From NCBI GenBank assembly GCA_019009955.1, contig CM032228.1, positions 5,994,501 to 6,058,500 of the forward strand: a stretch of 64,000 bases of DNA, written 5' to 3'. The first letter of the stretch is position 1. The number at the start of each line of letters is the position of its first letter. The stretch is from Riptortus pedestris (taxonomy: Eukaryota; Arthropoda; Insecta; Hemiptera; Alydidae). The notes below the pieces were generated by a model. The model saw only the letters and a program-made list of their open reading frames with translations, made no database searches and was not told the origin of the DNA. Below are positions 20,200 to 31,299 of the stretch, piece after piece. A program made the translations under genes and the position numbers.

Positions 20200-23100
20200 T
20201 GGTGAGTGCCCTCAGCTGGATGGTAATAGGGGTCATATCTGGGGAGCTGCAGTGAGGCTGGTACTAAGTAAGCTTTCCACCTTCCATAGTACTATTGGCT
20301 AACGCAATGTCTGGCAACGACGAGGATAGGACAGGATAGGCCTCCTTACTTTCATTGGGCTCTGTCTGCATGGCAAAAGGACTCCTGTCTGGGATCAGCA
20401 GTGAGGCTGGAACAGAGTCCAGGGATCTTCCATCTTCCATAGTGCTCTTGGCAGGATGGCAATACAATTCCGGTCTGAGGCAGCATAGAAGCTGAAAAAG
20501 AGTTGATCTTCCATCTAGAATGGTGCCCTCGGCAATAGGAGTCATTTCTGGTGGGTTGCATGGAGGCTGGAAATGGCAAGGCATTCCATATTCCATATTG
20601 CCCCTGGTTGGATGGCAATATGAGTCCTGTCCGAGAGAAGGAGGTAGGATTTCAAACTTCCAAAGTGACCTTGGTTGGCTGGGAATAGAAGTCATGTCTG
20701 CGACCAACAAAGACGCTGGACATGGTAGGCCTTCTATCTTCCATTGTGCCCATGTCTTGATGGAAGGAAGGACACCTATCGGAGGGTGGAATAGGGGGGA
20801 TGCTGCAACAGATTAGTCCATCCAGATTGGATGGCAATAGGAGTCATTTCTGGTGGGTTGCAGGGAGGCTGGAAACGGGTATACCTTCCACCTTTCATAG
20901 TGCCATTTGCTAAAGACAATAGTGATCATGTCTAGGGGGCAATTGGGAGCTGAAACAGGGTAGGCATTCTACTTTCATTTTATTCTTTTCTGAATGGGCA
21001 ACTGGGCTCTGGTCTGAGGCAGCATGAAGGCTGGAAAAGGTTGGGTCTTCCATGTTGCAAAGACCTTTCAATTGGATGGCAATAGGAGCCATTTCTGGGG
21101 TGCTGAGGTGAGGATGGAGCTGGGTAGGCCTTCCACCTTCTATTGTGCCCTTCGTTGGTTGAGAATAGGATTCTTGTCCAGGGACAACAGGGAGACTTGT
21201 ACTTGCTCTACGGAAAGAGGAAGACCTACTTCCTATTTCCGTATAGCCCTTGCCCGGATGACAATAGGACTACTGTATAGACGAAGGAGGTGTGTTTTCC
21301 ACCTTCCATAGTGCTCTTGGCTTGAAGGGCTATAGGAGTTCTTTCTGGGGACAGCAGAGATGCTGAAACAGCGTAGGCTTTCCACCTTCCATATTGCTCT
21401 TGGCTTGAATGGCTATAGGAGTCCTTTCAGGGGACAGCAGAGATGCATGAAACAGCGTAGGCTTTCCACCTTCCATAGTGCCCTTGGTTTGAATGGCTAT
21501 AGGAGTCCTTTCTGGGGACAGCAGAGATGCTGAAACAGCGTAGGCTTTCCACCTTCCATAGTGCTCTTGGCTTGAAGGGCTATAGGAGTCCTTTCTGGGG
21601 ACAGCAGAGATGATGCAACAGCGTAGGCATTCCACCTTCCATAGTGTTCTTGGCTTAAATGGCTATAGGAGTCCTTTCTGGGGACAGCAGAGATGCTGAA
21701 ACAGCGTAGGCTTTCCACCTTCCATATTGCTCTTGGCTTGAATGGCTATAGGAGTCCTTTCTGGGGACAGCAGAGATGCTGAAACAGCGTAGGCTTTCCA
21801 CCTTCCATAGTGCTCTTGGTTTGAAGGGCTATAGGAGTCCTTTCTGGGGACAGCAGAGATGCTGAAACAGCGTAGGCTTTCCACCTTCCATATTGCTCTT
21901 GGCTTGAATGGCTATAGGAGTCCTTTCAGGGGTCAGCAGAGATGCTGCAACAGCGTAGGCTTTCCACCTTCCATATTGCTCTTGGCTTGAATGGGTATAG
22001 GAGTCCTTTCAGGGGTCAGCAGAGATGCTGAAACAGCGTAGGCTTTCCACCTTCCATAGTGCTCTTAGTTTGAAGGGCTATAGGAGTCCTTTCTGGGGAC
22101 AGCAGAGATGCTGAAACAGCGTATGCTTTTCACCTTCCATATTGCTCTTGGCTTGAATGGCTATAGGAGTCCTTTCTAGGAACAGCAGAGATGCTGAAAC
22201 AGCGTAGGCTTTCCACCTTCCATAGTGCTCTTGGTTTGAATGGCTATAGGAGTCCTTTCTAGGAACAGCAGAGATGCTGAAACAGCGAAGGCTTTCCACC
22301 TTCCATATAGCTCTTGACTTGAATGGCTATAGGAGTCCTTTCTGGGGACAGCAGAGATGCTGCAACAGCGTAGGCTTTCCACCTTCCATATTGCCCCTGG
22401 TTTGAATGGGTATAGGAGTCCTTTCTGGGGCAGTAGAGATGCTGAAACAGCGTAGGTATTCCACCTTCCATAGTGCCCCTGGTTTGAATGGCTATAGGAG
22501 TCCTTTATTGGTTCAGAAGAGCTGCTGAAACAGCGTAGGCTTTCCACCTTCCATATTGCTCTTGGCTTGAATGGCTATAGGAGTCCTTTCAGGGGTCAGC
22601 AGAGATGCTGAAACAGCGTAGGCTTTCCACCTTCCATATTGCTCTTGGCTTGAATGGCTATAGGAGTCCTTTCTGGGGACAGCAGAGATGCTGAAACAGC
22701 GTAGGCTTTCCACCTTCCATATAGCTCTTGGCTTAAATGGCTATAGGAGTCCTTTCTGGGGCAGCAGTGATGCTGAAACAGCGTAGGCTTTCCACCTTCC
22801 ATATTGCTCTTGGCTTGAATGGCTATAGGAGTCCTTTCTGGGGACAGCAGAGATGCTGAAACAGCGTAGGCTTTCCACCTTCCATAGTGCCCTTGGTTTG
22901 AATGGCTATAGGAGTCCTTTCTAGGAACAGCAGAGATGCTGAAACAGCGTAGGCTTTCCACCTTCCATAGTGCCCTTGGTTTGAATGGCTATAGGAGTCC
23001 TTTCTAGGAACAGCAGAGATGCTGAAACAGCGTAGGCTTTCCACCTTCCATAGTGCCCTTGGTTTGAATGGCTATAGGAGTCCTTTCAGGGGACAGCAGA

Positions 23101-23630
23101 GATGCTGAAACAGCGTAGGCTTTCCACCTTCCATAGTGTTCTTGGTTTGAATGGCTATAGGAGTCCTTTTTGGGGACAGCAGAGATGCTGAAACAGCGTA
23201 GGCTTTCCACCTTCCATAGTGCCCTTGGTTTGAATGGCTATAGGAGTCCTTTCAGGGGACAGCAGAGATGCTGAAACAGCGTAGGCTTTCCACCTTCCAT
23301 AGTGTTCTTGGTTTGAATGGCTATAGGAGTCCTTTTTGGGGACAGCAGAGATGCTGAAACAGCGTAGGCTTTCCACCTTCCATTGCGCATTTGGCTGGAG
23401 CACAATAGGAGTCCTGTCTGGTGTTAGCAAGGAGACTGAAATACGGTAGGCTTTCCACCTTCCATAGTGCCCTTCTTTGGATGGCAATAAGATGCATTAA
23501 TAGGGGACAGTAAGGAGACTGGAAATGTGTAGACCTTTCACCTTCCACTGTGCTGGTTGCTTGGTTCAATGTGGCAAGACGACTTCTGCATGGAGTGAGC
23601 GATCTCCACCCATTCACTTTCTTCCTCTTC
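20200..23630 (-). repeat. Minisatellite array, 83-bp unit with decayed edges
   Basis: A core from about 21,300 to 23,400 is built of 83-bp units containing AGGCTTTCCACCTTCCATA, CTTGGCTTGAATGGCTATAGG and GGACAGCAGAGATGCTG. Markers at 21,375, 21,459 and 21,542 give spacings of 84 and 83. The flanks (20,200-21,300 and 23,400-23,630) hold recognisable but diverged units, for example GGCAATAGGAGTCATTTCTGG and TTCCACCTTTCATAGTGCC. This gradient of a homogenised middle and decayed edges is what unequal exchange produces. Open frames on the minus strand repeat MESLRCFSIS and similar words and come from the unit, not from a gene. Confidence 0.93.
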
Positions 23631-23789
23631 AGATTACCTGTCAAATTAAATTTAGCCAATAGTGGTCATATGACAATCACCGCACATTCACCTTTGCCTC
23701 TTCTGCAGCTTACATATTACTAGCCTAATTAAAGACGTCACAACACAATCCCCGCTTTTACTAAGGTGAGCAAGCAGTAAGTCAATGTT

Positions 23790-25870
23790 CGTGTAGAGAT
23801 AATGAGGTATCATATTGTTGCGGAGGTATTTTTAAAAGTAGTAAGGAGTATGGTAATGCTCGAAGTCAGAGGTTACATAGCTTGCACGGATTGTGTATTG
23901 GCCGAGGTAGTATTAATGAGAGTAAGGAGTATGGTTATGTTCGAGGAGAGAGGTTACTTTCCTAGCAATGATTATATTGCGGTAACGTATTTTTAATGAG
24001 AGTAAGGAGTATGTTAAGTCTCCTGCAGAGAAGTTGCTCTCCTAGCAGGGATCATATTGTCGCGAGGTATTATTCATGAGAATAAGGAGTATCTTCATGT
24101 TCGTGGAGAGAGGTTGCATAGCTAGCAGGGATCATATTGTCGCGAGGTATTATTCATGAGAATAAGGAGTATCTTCATGTTCGTGGAGGGAGGTTGCATA
24201 GCTAGCAGGGATCATATTGTCGCGAGGTATTATTCATGAGAATAAGGAGTATCTTCATGTTCGTGGAGAGAGGTTGCATAGCTAGCAGGGATCATATTGT
24301 CGCGAGGTATTATTCATGAGAACAAGGAGTATCTTCATGTTCGTGGAGAGAGGTTGCATAGCTAGCAGGGATCATATTGTCGCGAGGTATTATTCATGAG
24401 AACAAGGAGTATCTTCATGTTCGTGGAGAGAGGTTGCATAGCTAGCAGGGATCATATTGTCGCGAGGTATTATTCATGAGAACAAGGAGTATCTTCATGT
24501 TCGTGGAGGGAGGTTGCATAGCTAGCAGGGATCATATTGTCGCGAGGTATTATTCATGAGAACAAGGAGTATCTTCATGTTCGTGGAGGGAGGTTGCATA
24601 GCTAGCAGGGATCATATTGTCGCGAGGTATTATTCATGAGAACAAGGAGTATCTTCATGTTCGTGGAGAGAGGTTGCATAGCTAGCAGGGATCATATTGT
24701 CGCGAGGTATTATTCATGAGAACAAGGAGTATCTTCATGTTCGTGGAGAGAGGTTGCATAGCTTGCAGGGATCATATTGTCGCGAGGTATTATTCATGTG
24801 AATAAGTAGTATCTTCATGTTCGTGGAGAGAGGTTGCATAGCTTGCAGGGATCATATTGTCGCGAGGTATTATTCATGAGAACAAGGAGTATCTTCATGT
24901 TCGTGGAGAGAGGTTGCATAGCTAGCAGGGATCATATTGTCGCGAGGTATTATTCATGAGAACAAGGAGTATCTTCATGTTCGTGGAGAGAGGTTGCATA
25001 GCTTCAGGGATCATATTGTCGCGAGGTATTATTCATGAGAACAAGGAGTATCTTCATGTTCGTGGAGAGAGGTTGCATAGCTAGCAGGGATCATATTGTC
25101 GCGAGGTATTATTCATGAGAACAAGGAGTATCTTCATGTTCGTGGAGAGAGGTTGCATAGCTTGCAGGGATCATATTGTCGCGAGGTATTATTCATGAGA
25201 ACAAGGAGTATCTTCATGTTCGTGGAGAGAGGTTGCATAGCTAGCAGGGATCATATTGTCGCGAGGTATTATTCATGAGAACAAGGAGTATCTTCATGTT
25301 CGTGGAGGGAGGTTGCATAGCTAGCTGGGATCATATTGTTGCGAGGTATTATTCATGAGAACAAGGAGTATCTTCATGTTCGTGGAGGGAGGTTGCATAG
25401 CTAGCAGGGATCATATTGTCGCGAGGTATTATTCATGAGAACAAGGAGTATCTTCATGTTCGTGGAGGGAGGTTGCATAGCTAGCAGGGATCATATTGTC
25501 GCGAGGTATTATTCATGAGAATAAGGAGTATCTTCATGTTCGTGGAGAGAGGTTGCATAGCTAGCAGGGATCATATTGTCGCGAGGTATTATTCATGAGA
25601 ACAAGGAGTATCTTCATGTTCGTGGAGGGAGGTTGCATAGCTTGCAGGGATCATATTGTCGCGAGGTATTATTCATGTGAATAAGTAGTATCTTCATGTT
25701 CGTGGAGAGAGGTTGCATAGCTTGCAGGGATCATATTGTCGCGAGGTATTATTCATGAGAACAAGGAGTATCTTCATGTTCGTGGAGAGAGGTTGCATAG
25801 CTAGCAGGGATCATATTGTCGCGAGGTATTATTCTTGAGAATAACGAGTATCTTCATGTTCGTGGTTGCT
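23790..25870 (+). repeat. Minisatellite array, 80-bp unit, about 26 copies
   Basis: The unit is CGCGAGGTATTATTCATGAG, AACAAGGAGTATCTTCATGT, TCGTGGAGAGAGGTTGCATA, GCTAGCAGGGATCATATTGT, exactly 80 bp. Variation is confined to a few sites (AATAAGG/AACAAGG, GAGAGAGG/GAGGGAGG, GCTAGC/GCTTGC), so the array is very homogeneous between 24,060 and 25,830. The first three units (23,790-24,050) and the last are strongly diverged. It starts only about 150 bp after the 83-bp array. Confidence 0.95.
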
Positions 25871-25884
25871 TTGCTTGCAAGAAT

Positions 25885-26511
25885 CATATTGTGGCTGAAG
25901 AGAGATTGCTGATTGTTGCCTGATATTGGAGGAATCAGTAGCTTATTAGATTGGAAGCTAATGCCCGAGCCGTGGCCCAATCCGAAATTCTTTCTGGGGG
26001 GGGGGGTTTGCACAGGTGCTGGAGGGCGTGGCTTTTATATATTAAATTAAGATCAATGTTGGGTTGTTCCTGCGCATTAGAGCGGCCCCGCCTCCCCGTC
26101 GGGTGGCACTGCTTTCCTCTGCTCCCTGAATTCTGATATTCCACTGCCTTGGAGCAAATATGCAGCGACTTGCTACGTTTGGAAATGCTTTTTTGCTTCT
26201 CAGGAATGTTCAGCTCAGCAAGACATTCTTCCTCCTTTCTTATATCATTAGGGTCATTTATTGTTGTCGGAGATGAAAATTTTCCTAAAATTAAACAAAT
26301 CAGTTAACATTTATTTATGAAATGTTCTTGAATAGAAAACATAAATATACTCGTAGGAGTATTCATTAATTTAAACAGCTATCAGATAATTTACAACTGT
26401 AAATATTATATTAATATCTCCAGATTAATTAATCGTAATTAATCTTCAGATCAATTTTGGGGAGCAACTAAGAATGAATTAGTATCAGTGCTTATAAAAT
26501 GCCAATTGGTT
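25885..26511. other. Unassigned, with GC-rich patch
   Basis: A patch at about 25,960-26,130 has a G9-10 run, a TTTTATATATT element and CGGCCCCGCCTCCCCG (GC-box-like). This is weak evidence for a promoter and no transcript can be proposed. The remainder is AT-rich. Confidence 0.3.
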
Positions 26512-26625
26512 TTTAGCAGATTTCCCTTAAGGAAAATCAGACGTTGAGGTCGTACTCATGGCGAGATTTTCGAATATTATCTTATATCCAAGGAGATGAG
26601 GAAAATGTTGTCCGTTAAAAATTAT

Positions 26626-26665
<40 letters not shown>

Positions 26666-27352
26666 GTAAAATTAAGGAACAAGTTCTTTACTGGCTAAAA
26701 TCAGACAAATAGGAGGGAGGGGGTTAGGAGGGGGAATTTTCGAAAATTCGAAATATATCCGGTAGAATACGTCGGATCGAAAACTCGATATGGCAAATCT
26801 CATTGCAACTTAAACGTACTATAAATATTTTTACATACATTTATTTTCTATCTTAAATATTAACCTAGACAATTGCGTTTTTCAGTTTTCAGCATTCAAG
26901 ATCCCCTCCCCCCCCCCTTCTCCCACTTCTTATCATATTACATACATGATACTCCGTGATATAATAAACCACATTAATCCAAGATTAAATACAAAATATT
27001 GTGTTTCAAGAGACCTTTATCATACGACACATGCAAACATGTTCCGGTGACCCCTCCCCTCGTCTTAAGTTCTTGGACTGCTAAAATTTGATTAATTGAG
27101 ATAAAAATTATTCCGGTTCATTATAAATTACAACACTGGATATAATACATATTATTCAATCAAATTAATAAAATATATTTCAGTAATTGTTTTTCTTTCC
27201 GGTGAGAGTGTTTAAATTCCAGACGCTTCCCGTCGGAAGGTTATTAAAATTGACAGAATCATTTTGTATTAAAGTTTGTATTTATTCACATATGATCAAG
27301 GAGGTGTTGTGTTTCCCGGGAGTAAATTTATTTATTTTTAAACTTTCCTTTA
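26512..27352 (+). mobile_element. Family A element, long subtype, 3' end missing
   Basis: Starts TTTAGCAGATTTCCC and continues through the 5' block. The microsatellite is (AC)n followed by (AT)n (26,624-26,665), and the ACCGCTCTAGCGGT block is deleted. Later blocks are in order to TTTCTTTCCGGTGAG, CCCGTCGGAAGG and GGAGGTGTTGTGTTTCC. The terminal hairpin is not found. Confidence 0.75.
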
Positions 27353-27600
27353 TTAGATTGAGTGGCGCAAGTACGAAGCAAGACCGGAATCTGCATCTAG
27401 CATGAGCATGGCCCCTAAAAATGTAGTCAACAGGAGTGAGAATTAGAAAACCTTGGAAGAAATCGAATTAAAAGTGTTATACAATTAATACAATCAACAA
27501 TTAATCCAACAAAAACCATCTATTGTTATAGACACCCCAAGATGGGAGCAAAATAGGATCAAACATCTGCTCAGACACTAATAGGGACTAAATAAGATCA
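27353..27600. other. Unassigned spacer
   Basis: AT-rich spacer between the family A copy and the 31-bp array. No feature identified. Confidence 0.4.
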
Positions 27601-27607
27601 AACTGCC

Positions 27608-27815
27608 ACTAGTTTCCAGTAATACAGCTCTAGGTGCAACTAGTTTCCAGTAATACAGCTCTAGGTGCCACTAGCTTACAGTAATACAGCTCTAGGTGCC
27701 ACTAATTTCCAGTAATACAGCTCTAGGTGCAACTAGTTTCCTGGAATACAGCTCTAGATGCCACTAGCTTACAGTAATACAGCTCTAGGTGACACTAGTT
27801 TCAGGTAATACATCT
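27608..27815 (+). repeat. Minisatellite, 31-bp unit, about 7 copies
   Basis: The unit is ACTAGTTTCCAGTAATACAG plus CTCTAGGTGCC, with starts at 27,608 and 27,639. Later units alternate ACTAGTTTCC and ACTAGCTTAC. It abuts the 72-bp array directly. Confidence 0.93.
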
Positions 27816-27826
27816 CAAAATGCATG

Positions 27827-28685
27827 TATCTGGAAACGAGTTCGCTAGCAGTCGGTAGTTGCCTCTGAAGCCACCAGCCTCACCCCCAGGCCTGGCAATA
27901 TCTGGAAACGAGTTCGCTAGCAGTCGGTAGTTGCCTCTGAAGCCACCAGCCTCACCCCCAGCCCTGGCAATATCTGGAAACGAGTTCGCTAGCAGTCGGT
28001 AGTTGCCTCTGAAGCCACCAGCCTCACCCCCAGCCCTGGCAATATCTGGAAACGAGTTCGCTAGCAGTCACAAGTTGCCTCTGAAGCCACCAGCCTCACC
28101 CCCAGGCCTGGCAATATCTGGAATCGAGTTCGCTAGCAGTCGGTAGTTGCCTCTGAAGCCACCAACCTCACCCCCAGCCCTGGCAATATCTGGAATCGAG
28201 TTCGCTAGCAGTCGGTAGTTGCCTCTGAAGCCACCAACCTCACCCCCAGCCCTGGCAATATCTGGAAACGAGTTCGCTAGCAGTCGGTAGTTGCCTCTGA
28301 AGCCACCAGCCTCACCCCCAGCCCTGGCAATATCTGGAAACGAGTTCGCTAGCAGTCACAAGTTGCATCTGAAGCCACCAGCCTCACCCCCAGTCCAGGC
28401 AATATCTGGAATCGAGTTCGCTTGCAGTCTGTAGATGCCTCTGAAGCCACCTACCTCACTCCCAGGCTTGGCAATATCTGGAAACGAGTTTGCTGGCAGT
28501 CACGAGTTGCCTCTGAAGCCACCAGCCTTACCCCCAGGCCTGGCAATATCTGGAAACAAGTTCGCTAGCAGTCACGAGTTGTATCTGAAGCCACCAACCT
28601 CACCCCCAGGCCTGGCAATATCTTGAAACGAGTTCGCTAGCAGTCGATAGATGCCTCTGAAGCCACCAGCCCCAACCCCAAGCGT
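27827..28685 (+). repeat. Minisatellite, 72-bp unit, about 12 copies
   Basis: The unit begins TATCTGGAAACGAGTTCGC and contains TAGCAGTCGGTAGTTGCC and CTCTGAAGCCACCAGCCTCA. Starts at 27,827, 27,899 and 27,971 give a 72-bp period, equal to 24 codons, so one plus-strand frame repeats as a 24-residue word (visible at 28,435-28,626 as LKPP..LPGLAISGN). No start, splice signal or domain supports coding. The last four units are the most diverged. Confidence 0.94.
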
Positions 28686-28689
28686 TAGT

Positions 28690-28930
28690 AGTCTATTGTA
28701 TATGTTATATACTAGTGTATATATTGTTGTTTCTGCGGTTCAGTTGGAGGGGGCAGGTGAGGGCAAGGCTGTGATAAGGAGGGAGGGGAAGTAGGGGTGG
28801 GTGGGGTATTGCAGTTGCCATGGTAACCTTCCCCCTCCCTTCACAGCCTAGTATACCGATCCACCCCTCCTGTCTTTCCAACTCACCCATTTTCCCCTCT
28901 TCCTCTTATCGATATCAGCAGCTCGGATTA
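28690..28930. promoter_or_regulatory. G/C-rich island with an X-box-like palindrome
   Basis: A non-repetitive purine-rich then pyrimidine-rich island. At 28,814-28,827 it contains GTTGCCATGGTAAC, which fits the RFX-type X-box consensus (GTHNYY-AT-RRNAAC, known from ciliary and MHC promoters) with both half-sites. No transcript start or exon is visible nearby. The match is seen directly; any regulatory role is inference. Confidence 0.3.
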
Positions 28931-29500
28931 TAAAAAGTCCTTCACGCAATAGCTGCATTAGTAGCGCATTTCCTAAGTAGCCAGAATTTAAGAAATATAT
29001 AAGAGAGCCTAATAATATTATTATCAAAGATTCCAGATCTTGCCGAAATAAAAAAGTCTTTGCATTTAAATGAAAACTTAAAAGTTCAATGAGAACAATA
29101 TTTAGTATTTAGGCTTTAAATAAAGTACTTCATAACAACATAACAACTTAGTGTAATAAAGCATGAGTAGGAGTAGAGGTTACTGAAGGCTGAAAAGTAA
29201 TATAAATGCAAATATCTTGGTTAATAATAAAGATGGTGGACAAACATACTGAACAATATTTGTAGAAAATTACATTTTGCATAAGATTGGTTCTATATAA
29301 TATTTCGTTCCCACTCATAATAACGGAGATGGTTTGAATTTTCATAATTCTCCCCCTGTCCCCCTGGTTAGATTTTAGCTGTTAACGAACTCGATCTTTA
29401 TTTTTACATAGAACCATTATATATCGGGTTTGGAAACGATAAACAAAAAGTGCGACCACTAGAGCGGTAACACCGGTATATATATATAGATATATATATA

Positions 29501-29541
<41 letters not shown>

Positions 29542-29697
29542 TTCATATTAGCTAGCTTGCACAAACATTTCTTATTTGAACATTTTCTTAAGCACATCAT
29601 TTTTAACTTTGACCTGACCTCCTTTTCGTCTTCTCCTAGGATCGAGGAAATTTCGACAATTTTCGTGAGTATGACCTAAATGTCAGACATGATCTGC
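28931..29697 (-). mobile_element. Family A element carrying a 60-bp integrase fragment
   Basis: Minus-strand order: degenerate 5' start (TTTAGCAGATCATG) at 29,697, 5' block with a deletion, then a foreign 60-bp segment (29,541-29,600), about 60 bp of (AT)n (29,475-29,540), ACCGCTCTAGTGG, the G-rich run, ATATTTGCAT, and an altered 3' end (AGGAAATGCGCTAC, AATGCAGCTATTGCGTGAAG) at 28,931. Confidence 0.75.
29541..29600 (-). pseudogene. Cys-rich tail fragment of an integrase-like transposase
   Basis: The minus-strand translation reads CLRKCSNKKCLCKLANMK, almost identical to CLKKCSNKKCLCKLANMK in the remnant at 59,561-60,020. It is inserted between the AT tract and the 5' block of a family A copy. 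Only about 20 codons are present, so it is a fossil scrap that shows a second copy of that transposon existed. Confidence 0.7.
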
Positions 29698-30420
29698 TAA
29701 AATGTCAGTCACGTAGGGGCTGCGTAAACTAAGCAGACTTGCCATGTTCTGTTGTAAGAGGCTTGTGATCTAGTCTCACATCAAATTCCCTACTTCTGTG
29801 TAATAAATAACCGATTAGTAGAAGGGCAAGGGTTTGGGTGGATCTGAAGGCTCAAAATTAGTAAGCACTAATAACTCAACTAAAACTTTTCTTACGAGCA
29901 AATCCATTCAACAACAAATGTTGATTATCAATTGTTAAATAATGTTGGTTCTATATCATTTTGCGATCCATATCACCGTAACAGAGTAATTTGTGAATTT
30001 TCTACTCTCCCCCTCGTAAACCTGACAACTCCAAGCCTGATTTCAGCCAATAACAAATATTATCTTAGATGTTCACTGAAACCGTTAAATATCGAATATG
30101 GTAATAGATGAATGCAACATTTTCCAGACAAGAACGTAGGATATTAACACAACGAATTTACATGCATCTCACATAATAAAGGTCTCTTGAATACCACAAA
30201 TAGTATTTAAGCTTATAATAAAGCGGTACATGATATAAGAGCTTATTGTTAATAGGACATAAGTGGGAGTGGGGGTTTATTGAAAGTTACAAAACCCAAT
30301 TGCCTTGGTTAACATCCATGATAGGAAAATATGTACATAACGACATTAAATATGTATAATAAATGTTCAGTTCTATTTTCGATCAGACGTATACCTAATA
30401 ACGAAGATGTATCGACCATA
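29698..30420 (-). mobile_element. Family A-related element, diverged, head-to-tail with the previous
   Basis: Begins (minus-strand 3' end) with GGCAAGTCTGCTTAG, ACGCAGCCCCTACGT and GACTGACATTTTAGCAG, i.e. joined head-to-tail to the copy ending at 29,697. Internal blocks such as ACTCTCCCCCTCG, CAAATATTATCTTAG, AATACCACAAATAG, AAGTGGGAGTGGGGG and AATTGCCTTGG are in order but diverged. This is a distinct older subtype, similar to 61,370-61,800. Confidence 0.65.
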
Positions 30421-30658
30421 AAGGACAATGTTACAGCTAGTATTAGGTGAATATGTGATGTGGAGGTACCCACTTCTCTATATCCAATAAAGGGCAATGA
30501 TACAGCTAGTATCAGGTGCCTCAATAAAGAGGAGCTAGCCCACTTCCGTAGGTCCAGTAAAGAGGAATGATACAGCTAGTATCAGGTGCCTCAATAAAGA
30601 GGAGCTAGCCCACTTCCGTAGGTCCAGTAAAGAGCAATGATACAGCTTGTGGCAGGAG
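30421..30658 (+). repeat. Short tandem array, 70-bp unit, about 3.4 copies
   Basis: AATGATACAGCTAGTATCAGG begins near 30,496, 30,566 and 30,636, with a diverged unit at 30,427. Spacings are 69-70 bp. Each unit contains GAGCTAGCCCACTTCCGTAGG. Confidence 0.9.
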
Positions 30659-30858
30659 CATCATAAAAAGTTTCCTAAAATGTACCACCCTAGATGCGCG
30701 CTGGACCCACTAATGCAAAATTTAGGGTAAGAAGGGTTGGGCATGTTTCCTTTTCAAAATTTAATTTAATACTGATTAATCATTTTGTTTCAAATACACT
30801 AACAATACTATAATACTAGTAGTAGGAATAATACTACTGAGTTAAATACTACAGAAGG

Positions 30859-30907
30859 TGTCATACCTGTCGGTGGAGACCGTCTTTACTGGCTGATGTT
30901 TGAGTAC
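30859..30907 (+). repeat. Inverted copy flanking the Penelope-like element (left)
   Basis: This stretch (starting GTCATACCTGTCGGTGG) matches, in reverse complement and with a few mismatches, 32,261-32,308 at the other end of the Penelope-like remnant. The arms are about 48 bp and enclose about 1.35 kb. Confidence 0.8.
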
Positions 30908-31299
30908 AGCTGGCATTGTGCTATCAATGCCATGGCACTATCTTCAAGCCCGTCAAAAAGTTGTACTGAGTTAGATGTCCGTTGTTCAGTAGGTTTTATC
31001 GTCTGGTCACCGTATTAGTATGTTTACGTTTTAGTCCAAGTCGGTTTACTTACCTCTAAATCTGTCAAACGAAGGGTGTTTTAAGTAGTGTGCAGGTAAA
31101 TTGTTTTCGTGAGGTTTGCCGTTGTCCTCATCCGCGTTGGGTTGTTTACGTTTCTAGCGTTTTGCTTGTGTGTTGTTCTGGTATAGTTTGTCAATTGGTA
31201 AGATACATGTATAAACATGATATGTGTAACAATTGTTGGTATACATTATTAAATAATACAAAAGGAATTTTGATCTACGTACGTCGTCGCTTCGTCTGT

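Noticed and set aside
21330..23487. Minus-strand frames repeating MESLRCFSISAVP in the 83-bp array
   Set aside because: Products of the tandem unit, all similar in length and ending at the same unit position.
23790..25870. Regular 80-bp repeats that could suggest a CRISPR array
   Set aside because: The whole unit repeats with no unique spacers, in a eukaryotic context with no cas genes. It is a minisatellite.
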